DNA of 64,000 bases from NCBI RefSeq assembly GCF_048087625.1, contig NZ_CP159805.1:1364001-1428000 (forward strand), read 5' to 3'. This document shows, one piece after another, positions 33,801 through 42,226 of this stretch; position 1 is the stretch's first letter, and each line of letters starts with the position of its first letter. A model generated the notes under the pieces. It was not told the origin of the DNA. It ran no database searches and saw nothing but the letters and a program-made list of their open reading frames with translations. Origin of the DNA: Pseudothioglobus sp905182815. GTDB lineage: Bacteria; Pseudomonadota; Gammaproteobacteria; PS1; Pseudothioglobaceae. The translations under genes and the position numbers were made by a program.

Positions 33801-34280
33801 TTAAGTGCGAGCAATCGTGTTGGTTCTTCGAATTTTATCTTGGAGCTGAAGAATTCCATAAAGAAGAGCTTCCGCTGTTGGTGGGCACCCAGGAACGTAA
33901 ACGTCAACCGGCACAATGCGATCACAGCCTCTAACAACAGCATAAGAATAATGGTAATAGCCGCCACCATTTGCACAAGAACCCATTGAAAGAACATATT
34001 TTGGATCCGGCATTTGATCATAAACTTTACGCAATGCTGGAGCCATCTTATTGGTTAGAGTTCCAGCAACAATCATCAGGTCAGACTGGCGTGGAGTTGG
34101 ACGAAAAACAATCCCAAAACGATCAAGATCATAACGAGCTGAACCCGCTTCCATCATTTCAACAGCACAACATGCAAGACCAAAAGTCATTGGCCATAGC
34201 GATCCAGTCCTTGCCCAGTTAATAACCTTATCAAGTGATGTGGTAACAAAGCCTTCCTTCATTAAACCTTCAATAGCCAT
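33801..34280 (-). CDS. nuoB: NADH-quinone oxidoreductase subunit B
   Basis: PSST-type subunit holding the terminal 4Fe-4S cluster N2, 159 aa. The tandem cysteines are in GLACCAVEMM; the other two are in SMGSCANGGGYY and VPGCPPTAEALL. The RPTPRQSDLMIVAGT segment is conserved. Twelve bases after nuoA. Confidence 0.97.
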   Translation of the reverse strand: MAIEGLMKEGFVTTSLDKVINWARTGSLWPMTFGLACCAVEMMEAGSARYDLDRFGIVFRPTPRQSDLMIVAGTLTNKMAPALRKVYDQMPDPKYVLSMGSCANGGGYYHYSYAVVRGCDRIVPVDVYVPGCPPTAEALLYGILQLQDKIRRTNTIART

Positions 34281-34292
34281 ATTTAATCCTCA

Positions 34293-34649
34293 TTATTCCC
34301 ACTCTAATGCGCCTTTCTTCCATTCAAAAATAAAACCAACTACGAGTAGTAGTAAGAAAATAGACATAGCCACAAATCCAAACCATCCAAGTTTTGCCTG
34401 GACAACTGCCCACGGGATGAAAAATGCAACTTCTAAATCAAAAAGAACAAACAAAATAGCAACAAGATAGTAGCGAATATTAAAGTGCATCCGCGAGTCA
34501 TCAAATGCAGGGAATCCACACTCAAACTGTGAGTTTTTTTCCTCACTAGGATTGCTTGGACCGAGAAGATAACCAACCAACGTAAGCCCGACTCCAAAGG
34601 CTATTCCAAGGAATATAAATACGATAATTGGCAAATAATTTTCTAGCAT
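34293..34649 (-). CDS. nuoA: NADH-quinone oxidoreductase subunit A
   Basis: First gene of the operon; small three-TM subunit (118 aa). The loop QFECGFPAFDDSRMHFNIRYYLVAILFVLFDLEVAFFIPW is highly conserved (residues 42-81). A promoter candidate sits just upstream. The secG and tRNA-Leu genes often found upstream of nuo in gammaproteobacteria are absent; tldD ends 94 bases away instead. Confidence 0.96.
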   Translation of the reverse strand: MLENYLPIIVFIFLGIAFGVGLTLVGYLLGPSNPSEEKNSQFECGFPAFDDSRMHFNIRYYLVAILFVLFDLEVAFFIPWAVVQAKLGWFGFVAMSIFLLLLVVGFIFEWKKGALEWE

Positions 34650-34676
34650 TGTTTATCCTAAATTAAACAACGAGAT

Positions 34677-34685
34677 ATTATAACA
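34677..34685 (-). promoter_or_regulatory. Extended -10 promoter candidate for the nuo operon
   Basis: On the minus strand TGTTATAAT reads as an extended -10 (TGn then a perfect TATAAT), 27 bases before the nuoA ATG. No good -35 box is present, which is usual for extended -10 promoters. It would drive the 14-gene operon. Confidence 0.5.
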
Positions 34686-34743
34686 AGATTATTGGAAAAC
34701 AGCTAGTTATTAGCCTTCAAATAATTGCAAAAAAGACAACAAA

Positions 34744-36162
34744 CTATAGCTGAGTTCCGCCAACGGTTAGCATGTCAATTTTTAAACTGGGTTGCCCCAC
34801 TCCAACTGGAACACTTTGACCATCTTTTCCGCAAACGCCGACCCCTGGATCGAGTTTTAAATCATCGCCAACCATTGAAATTTGATGGAGAACCTCATCT
34901 CCAGCACCAATAAGAGTCGCTCCTTTTATAGGAGTTGTTATTTTTCCATTTTTTATTAAATAGGCTTCATTAGCTGAAAAAACAAATTTTCCAGAGGTAA
35001 TGTCAACCTGACCACCATCGAAATTCTTGGCATAAATTCCATCCTCAACCGAGGAAACCATGTCTTCAAAATGATCCTTTCCATTTAGCATATAAGTATT
35101 AGTCATTCTTGGCATTGGAATATGAGCATAAGATTCTCGCCTCCCATTTCCAGTGCTAGGCTTATTCATTAGGCGACCATTCATCTTATCCATCATGTAG
35201 CCCTTTAATATTCCATTCTCTATCAATGTTGTTTCTTGAGTTGGTGTTCCTTCATCATCAATTGTAAGGCTACCACGACGATTAGCAATTGTTCCATTAT
35301 CTACAATAGTGCATTTATCACTCGCAATCTTTTCACCAACTTTTCCACTAAAAACAGAGCTCCCCTTTCGATTAAAGTCTCCTTCTAGACCATGTCCAAT
35401 AGCTTCATGCAATAAGACGCCAGGCCACCCAGAGCCTAAAATAACAGGCATCTTTCCTGCTGGCGCATCTTTAGATTCAAGCGCAACAAAGGCCAAGCGA
35501 AGGGCTTCTTTAGTGTAAGTTTCAGCAAGCGAATTTCTTGCAAAGTAGCCGTAATCATAACGACCACCACCACCACTTGAGGCTTGCTCTATCCTTCCAT
35601 TATGCTCCACAATAACCGTTACACTTACTCTGACCATTGGCCTACAATCTATTTGATATACGCCGTCAGTTGAAGCAATTAATACCTCTGTATAGGCTCC
35701 AGATAGAGAAGCACTAACCTGGACAACCTTGGGCTCCTTTCTTGCAATCGAATTGATTTCCCTCAGTAGATCAACTTTTTCCTTTGAAGTTAAACTATCA
35801 AGTGGACTTAAAGCGGCATACTTAGTGGGATAATTAATAGTCTTTAAAATCTCTGGATCTTTGCTGGAGTTACTATTAGATATACCTTTTGCAAAATCTA
35901 CAGCCCCCTTAATAGCTTTAATATTAAGATCGTCAGAATAAGAAAAGCCAGTTTTATCACCTGATACACATCGAGCACCTACTCCATGACTAATATTGTA
36001 TGAACCATCCTTTACTATCCCTTCATCAAGAACCCATGACTCTGCAACAGAGTGTTGAAAATATAAATCAGAATATTCCGCTCCTGTTTCAGATAACGAA
36101 CTAAGTAAATTAAATACTTCATTCTCATTAATCTTGTGTTCACCGAGTAATTGCTTAATCAT
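34744..36162 (-). CDS. tldD: Metalloprotease TldD
   Basis: Zinc-dependent peptidase subunit that forms a heterodimer with TldE/PmbA and trims leader peptides and unfolded peptides. The metal site HEAIGHGLEGD (HExxxH) lies near residues 252-262, and the third ligand region C-terminal to it. KMNGRLMNKPSTGNGRRESYAHIPMPRMTNTYM is the family's substrate loop. 472 aa, normal. The ATG overlaps the yhdP stop by four bases, the usual yhdP-tldD arrangement. No tldE/pmbA in the window. Confidence 0.95.
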   Translation of the reverse strand: MIKQLLGEHKINENEVFNLLSSLSETGAEYSDLYFQHSVAESWVLDEGIVKDGSYNISHGVGARCVSGDKTGFSYSDDLNIKAIKGAVDFAKGISNSNSSKDPEILKTINYPTKYAALSPLDSLTSKEKVDLLREINSIARKEPKVVQVSASLSGAYTEVLIASTDGVYQIDCRPMVRVSVTVIVEHNGRIEQASSGGGGRYDYGYFARNSLAETYTKEALRLAFVALESKDAPAGKMPVILGSGWPGVLLHEAIGHGLEGDFNRKGSSVFSGKVGEKIASDKCTIVDNGTIANRRGSLTIDDEGTPTQETTLIENGILKGYMMDKMNGRLMNKPSTGNGRRESYAHIPMPRMTNTYMLNGKDHFEDMVSSVEDGIYAKNFDGGQVDITSGKFVFSANEAYLIKNGKITTPIKGATLIGAGDEVLHQISMVGDDLKLDPGVGVCGKDGQSVPVGVGQPSLKIDMLTVGGTQL

Positions 36163-38678
36163 AAAACTTTAACTCCATCTAGTTTTTCAATAATTGGATC
36201 AGACCATGGGCCAGAAATCATAAAGGTTATTTCAACAACATTGTCTAATAGTTCGCCAATCACCTTACCCCCAAAAAGTACTTTGTCTGCAGCCCAAACT
36301 CCCAATCCAACTAGTCCACCTCCAGCAAAATAAGTAGCAATTGGAATAGTATCAGCGATTGAAGGTTGAACATTTGCTGCTAAATTATAGTCTCTTTTAA
36401 TTAGGTCAACAGAGCCAGTAAGTTCAATATCACTTTCTTCACTTTCAACTAGAAAATAATCCACCTTAGCAACACCATCTTCAAATAATAACTTAGCATT
36501 TATTTGATCATATACATAACCCTGCTCTCTCAGCTCACTTCTTGAAAGCCTCAATCTATTTGCAATAAATTCTAGGTTAATAAAAGAAAGAAGCTTTATG
36601 AGGCTTGGGTCTTGATTCGTAAAGACTCCTTTTTCAACATCCGCTTTCATGAAGCCACTAACTTTTTTCATAGAAACTTGCCACGGCTCACAGTCGCAAT
36701 ATAGTCTCAAATCGACATTAAAACTGCCTCCAATAACTGGCTCATCAACTCCAAATTTGGTTAAAAAGTTTGACAAGTTATCATTCGATGCTTTTGCCCT
36801 AAGCACAGTCTTACCATTAAGCCAATTTCCATTAAAAATTAAATCCTCATTACTAAGACCGATATTTTCAAAAATCAGATTTTTAATTTCCATCACATCT
36901 TCATTATTAACTAGATCAACCTCAAGATTAGGGATAGTTTTTCCATTGAACTTAGCATTCTTTGAGGATAAATGAAAACTAGGAAACATATTAGGCGTTA
37001 ACTTCCAAGCATCTACATTCTCAAAATTCTCAACATTTAAATCTTTCAAGTTAACAAAATAATTACCGTTTTGATTAATTATTAGACTAATATTAGCTTG
37101 TAAGTTATCTGACTCAATGACGCTATCCCATTGATTAGCTAAATTTTTGGTGACATAAAAATTAGTTTCACTATCCAAGTGACTTAACTTAACTCTAAAA
37201 TTATTATCTTGGTCGTCAATCCATTCTTTAGGATTTAAAGATATTTGAAAAAGTTCGCCGCCAATAAGACCTTTGCCTTTTGTTCTTATCAACCCATCAC
37301 TAAATGAAAGTTGTGAACTAAATTCATCAACTTTTAATTTTCCAGAAAGAAGTGTTAATGAATTTTCAGATGCGAACATATCAAAAGCAATTTTAGTTTT
37401 TTGACCGCTAGTTTTTTGAAGTGGTTCTATTAAATTAACATTACCCCACAACTTTCCATTAAGCTCAAACTCATCAAAATAACTTTTAATTTTTAAAGGG
37501 ACTTGGGACTGAGTTATAAATTTAGCAATCTTCTTGCTTTGTGAGCTAAATCTTCCATTTAATGACAGTACAGCATTTGGTTGATTAAAATCCCTTGTAG
37601 TGATGCTCAAGTAACTTAAATCAATACCTTTCATGCTTGCTTTATTTCCAACTATCTTTAGATAATCATTTGAAAAAGTAACTTTTGCATCTAATTCTTC
37701 AATAGAAGGCCAATCAGAGCTAACATTTATTTTCGCTCCCAACAGATTTGCAGAAAATTTTGTATTTGGCGCCTCAAGATCGCCTGACATATTAAAACGA
37801 GTTGTCAGCTTTATATCAGTCAAAACACCTTCAGTCAAAACATCATTTATCCATCGAGCACCCTCAGTATTAGCAAGAATATCAGGTATATTCTGATTAA
37901 TTTTTGAAACTTCAATCTGATCAATATAACTCTCAAACTCAAGGTAAACTTTGTCTTGTTGAGTAAAAATTTTAAGCTGAGCTGAGAGACTAAAGTCCTC
38001 ATTTTTTAGTGAAAAAGGAATGACTGCAATTCTATCCTCTCTTGCTTTTGAAACATCAATAGTGCTGCTTATATTTACTATACTCCCAAGCTTAGGAACT
38101 TTGGGGCTAGTAAAAATTGTCTGGTCTCTCATTGACAAACTTACCTTTTGTTTATTTCTTGTTATTTCTATAGGCGCTAGCTCAACTGACTGATCTCCGA
38201 TTAACTTCGTTCGATTGATAGAAAGCGATTTAAGAGCCAAAAGGCCAGACAACCCAAGGCTAGATAAAACTGAATCTGTATTTATAATCGAAACATACTC
38301 ATCAATTGACGAAGTGTCAATTAATAATTCATTGACATCAATATGGCCAGGTATTTCAATCCCTCTATATAGAGCAATTAAATTAGCATCCCATCTCAGG
38401 ACATCTATTGAGGCAATCGGCTCAAGCCCTTCAGCATAAATTTCAACATTTCTAACTGCCAATATAAGCTCATTATCTTGAAATTCTAGAGAAATTTTAT
38501 CGATACTAACGCTCAACCCACTCACTTGAGAGAGGCGATCTTCAATTGATCCTTTAATCGTCTGAGGGAATAATATAAAAAAAGCAACAACAGCCAATAA
38601 AGTAAAAGCAATAAATGCAGCTAACCATGTGCTAATCTTTAAAACATTGAAGCTTCGTAATAGAGTTTTTTTAAGCAT
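36159..38678 (-). CDS. yhdP: AsmA-like YhdP family protein (short form)
   Basis: Inner-membrane-anchored, periplasm-spanning AsmA-like protein implicated in phospholipid transport to the outer membrane. One TM segment at residues 17-36 (STWLAAFIAFTLLAVVAFFI), followed by a long beta-rich region with repeats typical of DUF3971/AsmA-like domains. Near the C-terminus there is an AsmA-like element (GSVDLIKRDYNL) and then the YhdP-type ending with GGGLVGLGVWAADKVLFGGK. At 839 aa it is clearly shorter than E. coli YhdP (about 1266 aa); no internal stop or frameshift is seen, so it looks like a naturally shortened bridge. Four-base overlap with tldD. Confidence 0.85.
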   Translation of the reverse strand: MLKKTLLRSFNVLKISTWLAAFIAFTLLAVVAFFILFPQTIKGSIEDRLSQVSGLSVSIDKISLEFQDNELILAVRNVEIYAEGLEPIASIDVLRWDANLIALYRGIEIPGHIDVNELLIDTSSIDEYVSIINTDSVLSSLGLSGLLALKSLSINRTKLIGDQSVELAPIEITRNKQKVSLSMRDQTIFTSPKVPKLGSIVNISSTIDVSKAREDRIAVIPFSLKNEDFSLSAQLKIFTQQDKVYLEFESYIDQIEVSKINQNIPDILANTEGARWINDVLTEGVLTDIKLTTRFNMSGDLEAPNTKFSANLLGAKINVSSDWPSIEELDAKVTFSNDYLKIVGNKASMKGIDLSYLSITTRDFNQPNAVLSLNGRFSSQSKKIAKFITQSQVPLKIKSYFDEFELNGKLWGNVNLIEPLQKTSGQKTKIAFDMFASENSLTLLSGKLKVDEFSSQLSFSDGLIRTKGKGLIGGELFQISLNPKEWIDDQDNNFRVKLSHLDSETNFYVTKNLANQWDSVIESDNLQANISLIINQNGNYFVNLKDLNVENFENVDAWKLTPNMFPSFHLSSKNAKFNGKTIPNLEVDLVNNEDVMEIKNLIFENIGLSNEDLIFNGNWLNGKTVLRAKASNDNLSNFLTKFGVDEPVIGGSFNVDLRLYCDCEPWQVSMKKVSGFMKADVEKGVFTNQDPSLIKLLSFINLEFIANRLRLSRSELREQGYVYDQINAKLLFEDGVAKVDYFLVESEESDIELTGSVDLIKRDYNLAANVQPSIADTIPIATYFAGGGLVGLGVWAADKVLFGGKVIGELLDNVVEITFMISGPWSDPIIEKLDGVKVL

Positions 38679-38718
38679 ATTTTTATTGCATTAAACTGCA
38701 AGTTATTATAACCAAATG

Positions 38719-38744
38719 TATAATATTCCGGAATTTAATATAAT
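38719..38744 (+). promoter_or_regulatory. Two -10 candidates upstream of cytochrome c5
   Basis: Perfect TATAAT hexamers occur at 38719-38724 and 38739-38744, before an AAGGAAAGG ribosome site and the ATG at 38760. The first lies at a better distance for a leader; -35 matches are poor for both. Confidence 0.3.
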
Positions 38745-38759
38745 CTAAGGAAAGGCGCA

Positions 38760-39221
38760 ATGAGTCAGGGTTCTAAAGGTTCTACAAAACTAATGATTAT
38801 CGTTTGGGTGCTTGCTATGCTTTTTATTGGCTACAAAGCTCTCAACTCATCAAGCGAAGAGGCATCTAATAGTGATGTTATGATTGATAGCGCCTTACTT
38901 GAAAGAATAAAACCTATAGGCGAAGTTCGGATTGATAGTAGCATTGTTGTTGCCTCATCTGCAAGCTCAGAAAAAGCTGAGCGCACTGGAGAAGAAATTT
39001 ATAGTGCCAACTGCCAAGGCTGTCATAGCTCTGGAGTAATGGGTGCGCCTAAGTATGCCTCTTTGGAAGATTGGGCTCCAAGAATTGATTTGGGTCTTGA
39101 AAAACTTACTTTATCAGCTATTGCAGGAAAGGGCGGTATGCCTGCAAGAGGAACCTGTATGGATTGCTCAGATAACGAAATCAAACTATCAGTTCAGCAT
39201 ATGCTTGATAGCCTAGAGTAA
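38760..39221 (+). CDS. Membrane-anchored cytochrome c5 family protein
   Basis: Monoheme class I cytochrome c attached by an uncleaved N-terminal helix (residues 11-25). Heme site CQGCH at 85-89, axial Met127 in GKGGMPARG, and the cytochrome c5-specific cysteine pair Cys133/Cys136 (GTCMDC) that forms a disulfide next to the heme. The first half (about 30-75) is a Ser-rich linker. 153 aa. It is divergent from yhdP and probably shuttles electrons in the periplasm between the bc1 complex and an oxidase, as known for the family; the specific partner cannot be told. Confidence 0.9.
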   Translation: MSQGSKGSTKLMIIVWVLAMLFIGYKALNSSSEEASNSDVMIDSALLERIKPIGEVRIDSSIVVASSASSEKAERTGEEIYSANCQGCHSSGVMGAPKYASLEDWAPRIDLGLEKLTLSAIAGKGGMPARGTCMDCSDNEIKLSVQHMLDSLE

Positions 39222-39238
39222 AGAGCTATGATTCAAAC

Positions 39239-39730
39239 TTAGGAGTTTAAGGCCTGAAAGACGCCTCGACTCCTGTTTTTTTCAACATCAGTCCAAGGTA
39301 AAACCCTTCCATTCATTGCAACATAAACGCCGCATTCTAGTAACTGAAGAGACCCTAAAGCACACCCAAAATTAAACAAAGCATCCGAGTTATTCACTGC
39401 ATAAGGCACCATCGATCCAAATAAAATAATTGTTTTGTCAATTGAGGCCTCACCTAAAAGTTTTGCTGTGTCACACATGGTATCTGTTCCATGAGTAATT
39501 AAAACAAATTTCTCCTCACAGCCAACACACCTATCTATTATTAAATCTCGATCTGCATCAACCATATCTAAACTATCAATTAGCAGAACTTGTTCAGGCG
39601 TCAAGTCCACCTCAATTCTTGATCTAGAAATCATTTCTGGAAAGTGTGTTTTATCAAACTCAAGCTCGCCATTTGATTGGTTATAAACCTTATCAATTGT
39701 TCCGCCCGTAATAAGTAGTCTTACTTTCAT
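39239..39730 (-). CDS. Asparaginase domain-containing protein (N-terminal domain only)
   Basis: A 163 aa protein that corresponds to the N-terminal domain of L-asparaginase I/II. The first catalytic Thr motif TGGTID (Thr11) and the second HGTDTM (Thr82, Asp83) are both present, and the GSMVPYAVNNSDALFN element follows. The C-terminal domain of full asparaginases (about 170 more residues) is missing, with no remnant downstream, and the frame ends cleanly, so this is probably the stand-alone short family rather than a broken gene. It lies 32 bases after yggS on the same strand. Activity on asparagine or another amide is uncertain. Confidence 0.8.
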   Translation of the reverse strand: MKVRLLITGGTIDKVYNQSNGELEFDKTHFPEMISRSRIEVDLTPEQVLLIDSLDMVDADRDLIIDRCVGCEEKFVLITHGTDTMCDTAKLLGEASIDKTIILFGSMVPYAVNNSDALFNFGCALGSLQLLECGVYVAMNGRVLPWTDVEKNRSRGVFQALNS

Positions 39731-39762
39731 AACATTATCATCCCAAAAAAATACATTAATAA

Positions 39763-40401
39763 TTAACTTCTTGGTCCAAAAATATCCGTTCCTACTCGGA
39801 CAAAGGTTGCACCATTTTTTATCGCAAGCTCTAAGTCTGAGGACATGCCCATCGAAAGTGAGTCAAGAAAAGGGTATTTTGATATTAAATTTGCCATCTC
39901 TTTAAAGCTCATAGCTGAGTTTTTTGGACTTGGAATACACATAAAGCCCCTCAAAGATATATTAGGCAGATCACTCACTTCTGAAATAATTTCATTTAAA
40001 TCTTTAAGAAGCAAACCAGACTTAGTCTGCTCTTCGTCAATATTTATCTGAATAAGAACGTTGAGCTTTCCTAGAATAGGGTCTCTTTGATCACTGAGTC
40101 TTTTTGCAATTTTAAGCCTATCGACGCTATGGACCCAATCAAAATTTTCTGCTATTGAGGCTGTTTTATTTGATTGAATTGGACCAATAAAATGCCAAAT
40201 TAGTTTACTTTCTTTAAAAAAAGAAATTTTATCTAGGGATTCTTGTAAATAGTTTTCTCCAAAATGAACTTGGCCAGCATTTATCGCCTCTTGGATTTCA
40301 GCAGTAGATCGAGTTTTACTAACTGCAATTAACTGCACTTCATGATTGCATTCAATTGAATTTATACGTGAAGTTACCCGCTTTAAATTACCAGCAATCA
40401 T
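39763..40401 (-). CDS. yggS: YggS family pyridoxal phosphate homeostasis protein
   Basis: PLP-binding protein of the alanine racemase-like barrel fold that keeps vitamin B6 and amino acid pools balanced; no catalytic role proven. PLP lysine Lys29 in LIAVSKTR; other landmarks are HFGENYLQE, WHFIGPIQSNK and LSMGMSSDLELAI with the phosphate-binding loop. 212 aa, slightly short of the usual 225-235. The ATG overlaps the pyrK stop by one base. Confidence 0.93.
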   Translation of the reverse strand: MIAGNLKRVTSRINSIECNHEVQLIAVSKTRSTAEIQEAINAGQVHFGENYLQESLDKISFFKESKLIWHFIGPIQSNKTASIAENFDWVHSVDRLKIAKRLSDQRDPILGKLNVLIQINIDEEQTKSGLLLKDLNEIISEVSDLPNISLRGFMCIPSPKNSAMSFKEMANLISKYPFLDSLSMGMSSDLELAIKNGATFVRVGTDIFGPRS

Positions 40402-41261
40402 TAAAACACTGTCTGCGCTTCAAAAACTGGGCCATCAACGCACACTCTTTTCATTGCTGGGCCATTCTCAGTTTGGACCTCTACAACGCATCCAGCACAC
40501 CCACCAACAGCACAAGCCATATATTCTTCAAGTGATACCTGGCAAGGCAAGTTGAAGTCTTTAGCTAATTTAGAGACAGCTTCAAGCATAGGGTGCGGCC
40601 CACACGAAAAAATTTCAACATTTAATAAATCATCCTTAGACAAACTGTCTAAATATTCTTTTGCCAAACCAGTCACATAACCCTCATATACCCCTTCAAA
40701 GTTTTGTAGACTTGTTAGTCCGCCCTGGACGCCCCACTCTTCCAGTAAAGGCATGGTATGAATTTTTGAAGAATAAAACCCGCCTAGGTTACTTACCACA
40801 GTGTCAAAAGGAAATGGCACTTCAGACCCTAAGATAACGTATGGATTAAAGTAATCATTATCTTTAATGTTTTGAGCAATTGCTATAATTGGAGGCATTC
40901 CAACGCCGCCACCTATCAAAAGTGGAATTTTTTTATCAGTCATTTTAAAACCGTTACCAATAGGCCCAATAACCGACAAAACATCTCCAATTTTACGATC
41001 TGCCAACTGCCTAGTTCCCTCTCCTACAATTTTATAAAGAAGATCGAAGGTTCCATTTTCCTTATCAACAGACATAACAGAAATAGGCCTTCTCATAGCA
41101 AGCATCCCAGAAACAGAAAGATGGACAAATTGACCAGGTTGAGTATTTTCTGCAATCTCTATTGAGGCTAGCGTGATAATATATTGCTCTGCTTCATATT
41201 TATAGTGGGCTAATATCTGGCAATCATTAACACTAATTGTATCTCGATTACTTTTAACCAT
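40401..41261 (-). CDS. pyrK: Dihydroorotate dehydrogenase electron transfer subunit PyrK-like
   Basis: Ferredoxin-reductase-type flavoprotein with a C-terminal 2Fe-2S cluster. FAD motif RRPISVMSV at 57-65 (RxxS), NAD-binding region VIGPIGNGF and LLIGGGVGMPPI, and four cluster cysteines at Cys250, Cys255, Cys258 and Cys274. In class 1B dihydroorotate dehydrogenases PyrK passes electrons from PyrD to NAD. The catalytic pyrD gene is not adjacent. Gammaproteobacteria usually have quinone-linked class 2 PyrD without PyrK, so the partner here is unclear. It overlaps argB by eight bases and yggS by one. Confidence 0.85.
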   Translation of the reverse strand: MVKSNRDTISVNDCQILAHYKYEAEQYIITLASIEIAENTQPGQFVHLSVSGMLAMRRPISVMSVDKENGTFDLLYKIVGEGTRQLADRKIGDVLSVIGPIGNGFKMTDKKIPLLIGGGVGMPPIIAIAQNIKDNDYFNPYVILGSEVPFPFDTVVSNLGGFYSSKIHTMPLLEEWGVQGGLTSLQNFEGVYEGYVTGLAKEYLDSLSKDDLLNVEIFSCGPHPMLEAVSKLAKDFNLPCQVSLEEYMACAVGGCAGCVVEVQTENGPAMKRVCVDGPVFEAQTVF

Positions 41262-42126
41262 TTTTTGTAACTAACGTTCCAACACCAGAGTCAGTGAAGA
41301 CCTCCAAAAGAACTGCGTGAGAAACTCTGCCATCAATAATATGACTCGCTTCAACGCCATTTTCAACTGCTGACAAAGCGCATCCAATCTTGGGAAGCAT
41401 ACCGCCATGAATAGTTCCATCATCAATCAGTTTTTTGACCATCTTCGAGCTCATTCCAGCCATAAGCTCTCCATCATCATCCAACAAACCAGCAGTATTA
41501 GTAAGAAGAATAAGCTTTTCAGCATTTAATGACTCTGCAATTGCGCCTGCAACTAGATCTGCATTTATATTGTATGAATAGCCGTCTTTACCAACACCAA
41601 TTGGCGCAATGACAGGAATAAAATCTCCCTGTAATAATAAGTTAATTACTGAAACATCTATCTGATCAACTTGCCCTACATGGCCTAAGTCAATAATTTC
41701 TGAAGTAGGCTCAACCTTAGTCTTCAGTTTCTTTGCTGTAATAAGCCGCCCATCCTTGCCAGTAAGCCCAATAGAATTTCCACCATGTTGATGAATAAGA
41801 TTAACAATTTCTTTATTAACTAGGCCGCCAAGGACCATCTCAACAACATCCATAGTTTCGCTATCAGTAACTCTCATGCCATCTACAAATTTACTATTTT
41901 TTCCTAATTTTTCAAGTGTTTTACCTATTTGAGGGCCGCCGCCATGAACCACAATAGGATTCATGCCGACAGATTTCATAAGGACTATATCGCTCGCAAA
42001 ACTCGATTTTAGATCCTCATCAACCATAGCATTTCCACCATATTTAATGACAATTGTCTTGCCTTTAAACTTTTGGATATAAGGCAAAGACTCAGTAAGA
42101 ACGTCAGCAATTGTATGAGATTTCAT
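41254..42126 (-). CDS. argB: Acetylglutamate kinase
   Basis: Second step of arginine synthesis: phosphorylates N-acetylglutamate. Amino acid kinase fold with IKYGGNAM (residues 24-31), VHGGGPQIG (60-68, glycine-rich loop), NLIHQHGGNSIGLTGKDG and the C-terminal GCALSAVENGVEASHIIDGR. 290 aa, normal length. It is the first gene of argB-pyrK-yggS-asparaginase-like and is preceded by one of the best promoter matches in the window. Confidence 0.95.
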   Translation of the reverse strand: MKSHTIADVLTESLPYIQKFKGKTIVIKYGGNAMVDEDLKSSFASDIVLMKSVGMNPIVVHGGGPQIGKTLEKLGKNSKFVDGMRVTDSETMDVVEMVLGGLVNKEIVNLIHQHGGNSIGLTGKDGRLITAKKLKTKVEPTSEIIDLGHVGQVDQIDVSVINLLLQGDFIPVIAPIGVGKDGYSYNINADLVAGAIAESLNAEKLILLTNTAGLLDDDGELMAGMSSKMVKKLIDDGTIHGGMLPKIGCALSAVENGVEASHIIDGRVSHAVLLEVFTDSGVGTLVTKNG

Positions 42127-42156
42127 ATTGTTATAAGTTTATAAAAACTAGAAAGT

Positions 42157-42185
42157 ATTTTAACAGCCATAAACCCTAGTGTCAG
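42157..42185 (-). promoter_or_regulatory. Sigma-70-type promoter for argB operon
   Basis: On the minus strand CTGACA (42185-42180, five of six -35 matches), a 17-base spacer and TAAAAT (42162-42157, five of six -10 matches). The -10 ends 30 bases before the argB ATG. Confidence 0.65.
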
Positions 42186-42226
42186 GCTTTACCTATTTTT
42201 TTTAATAGAATTAATTAAAAGGAGTT

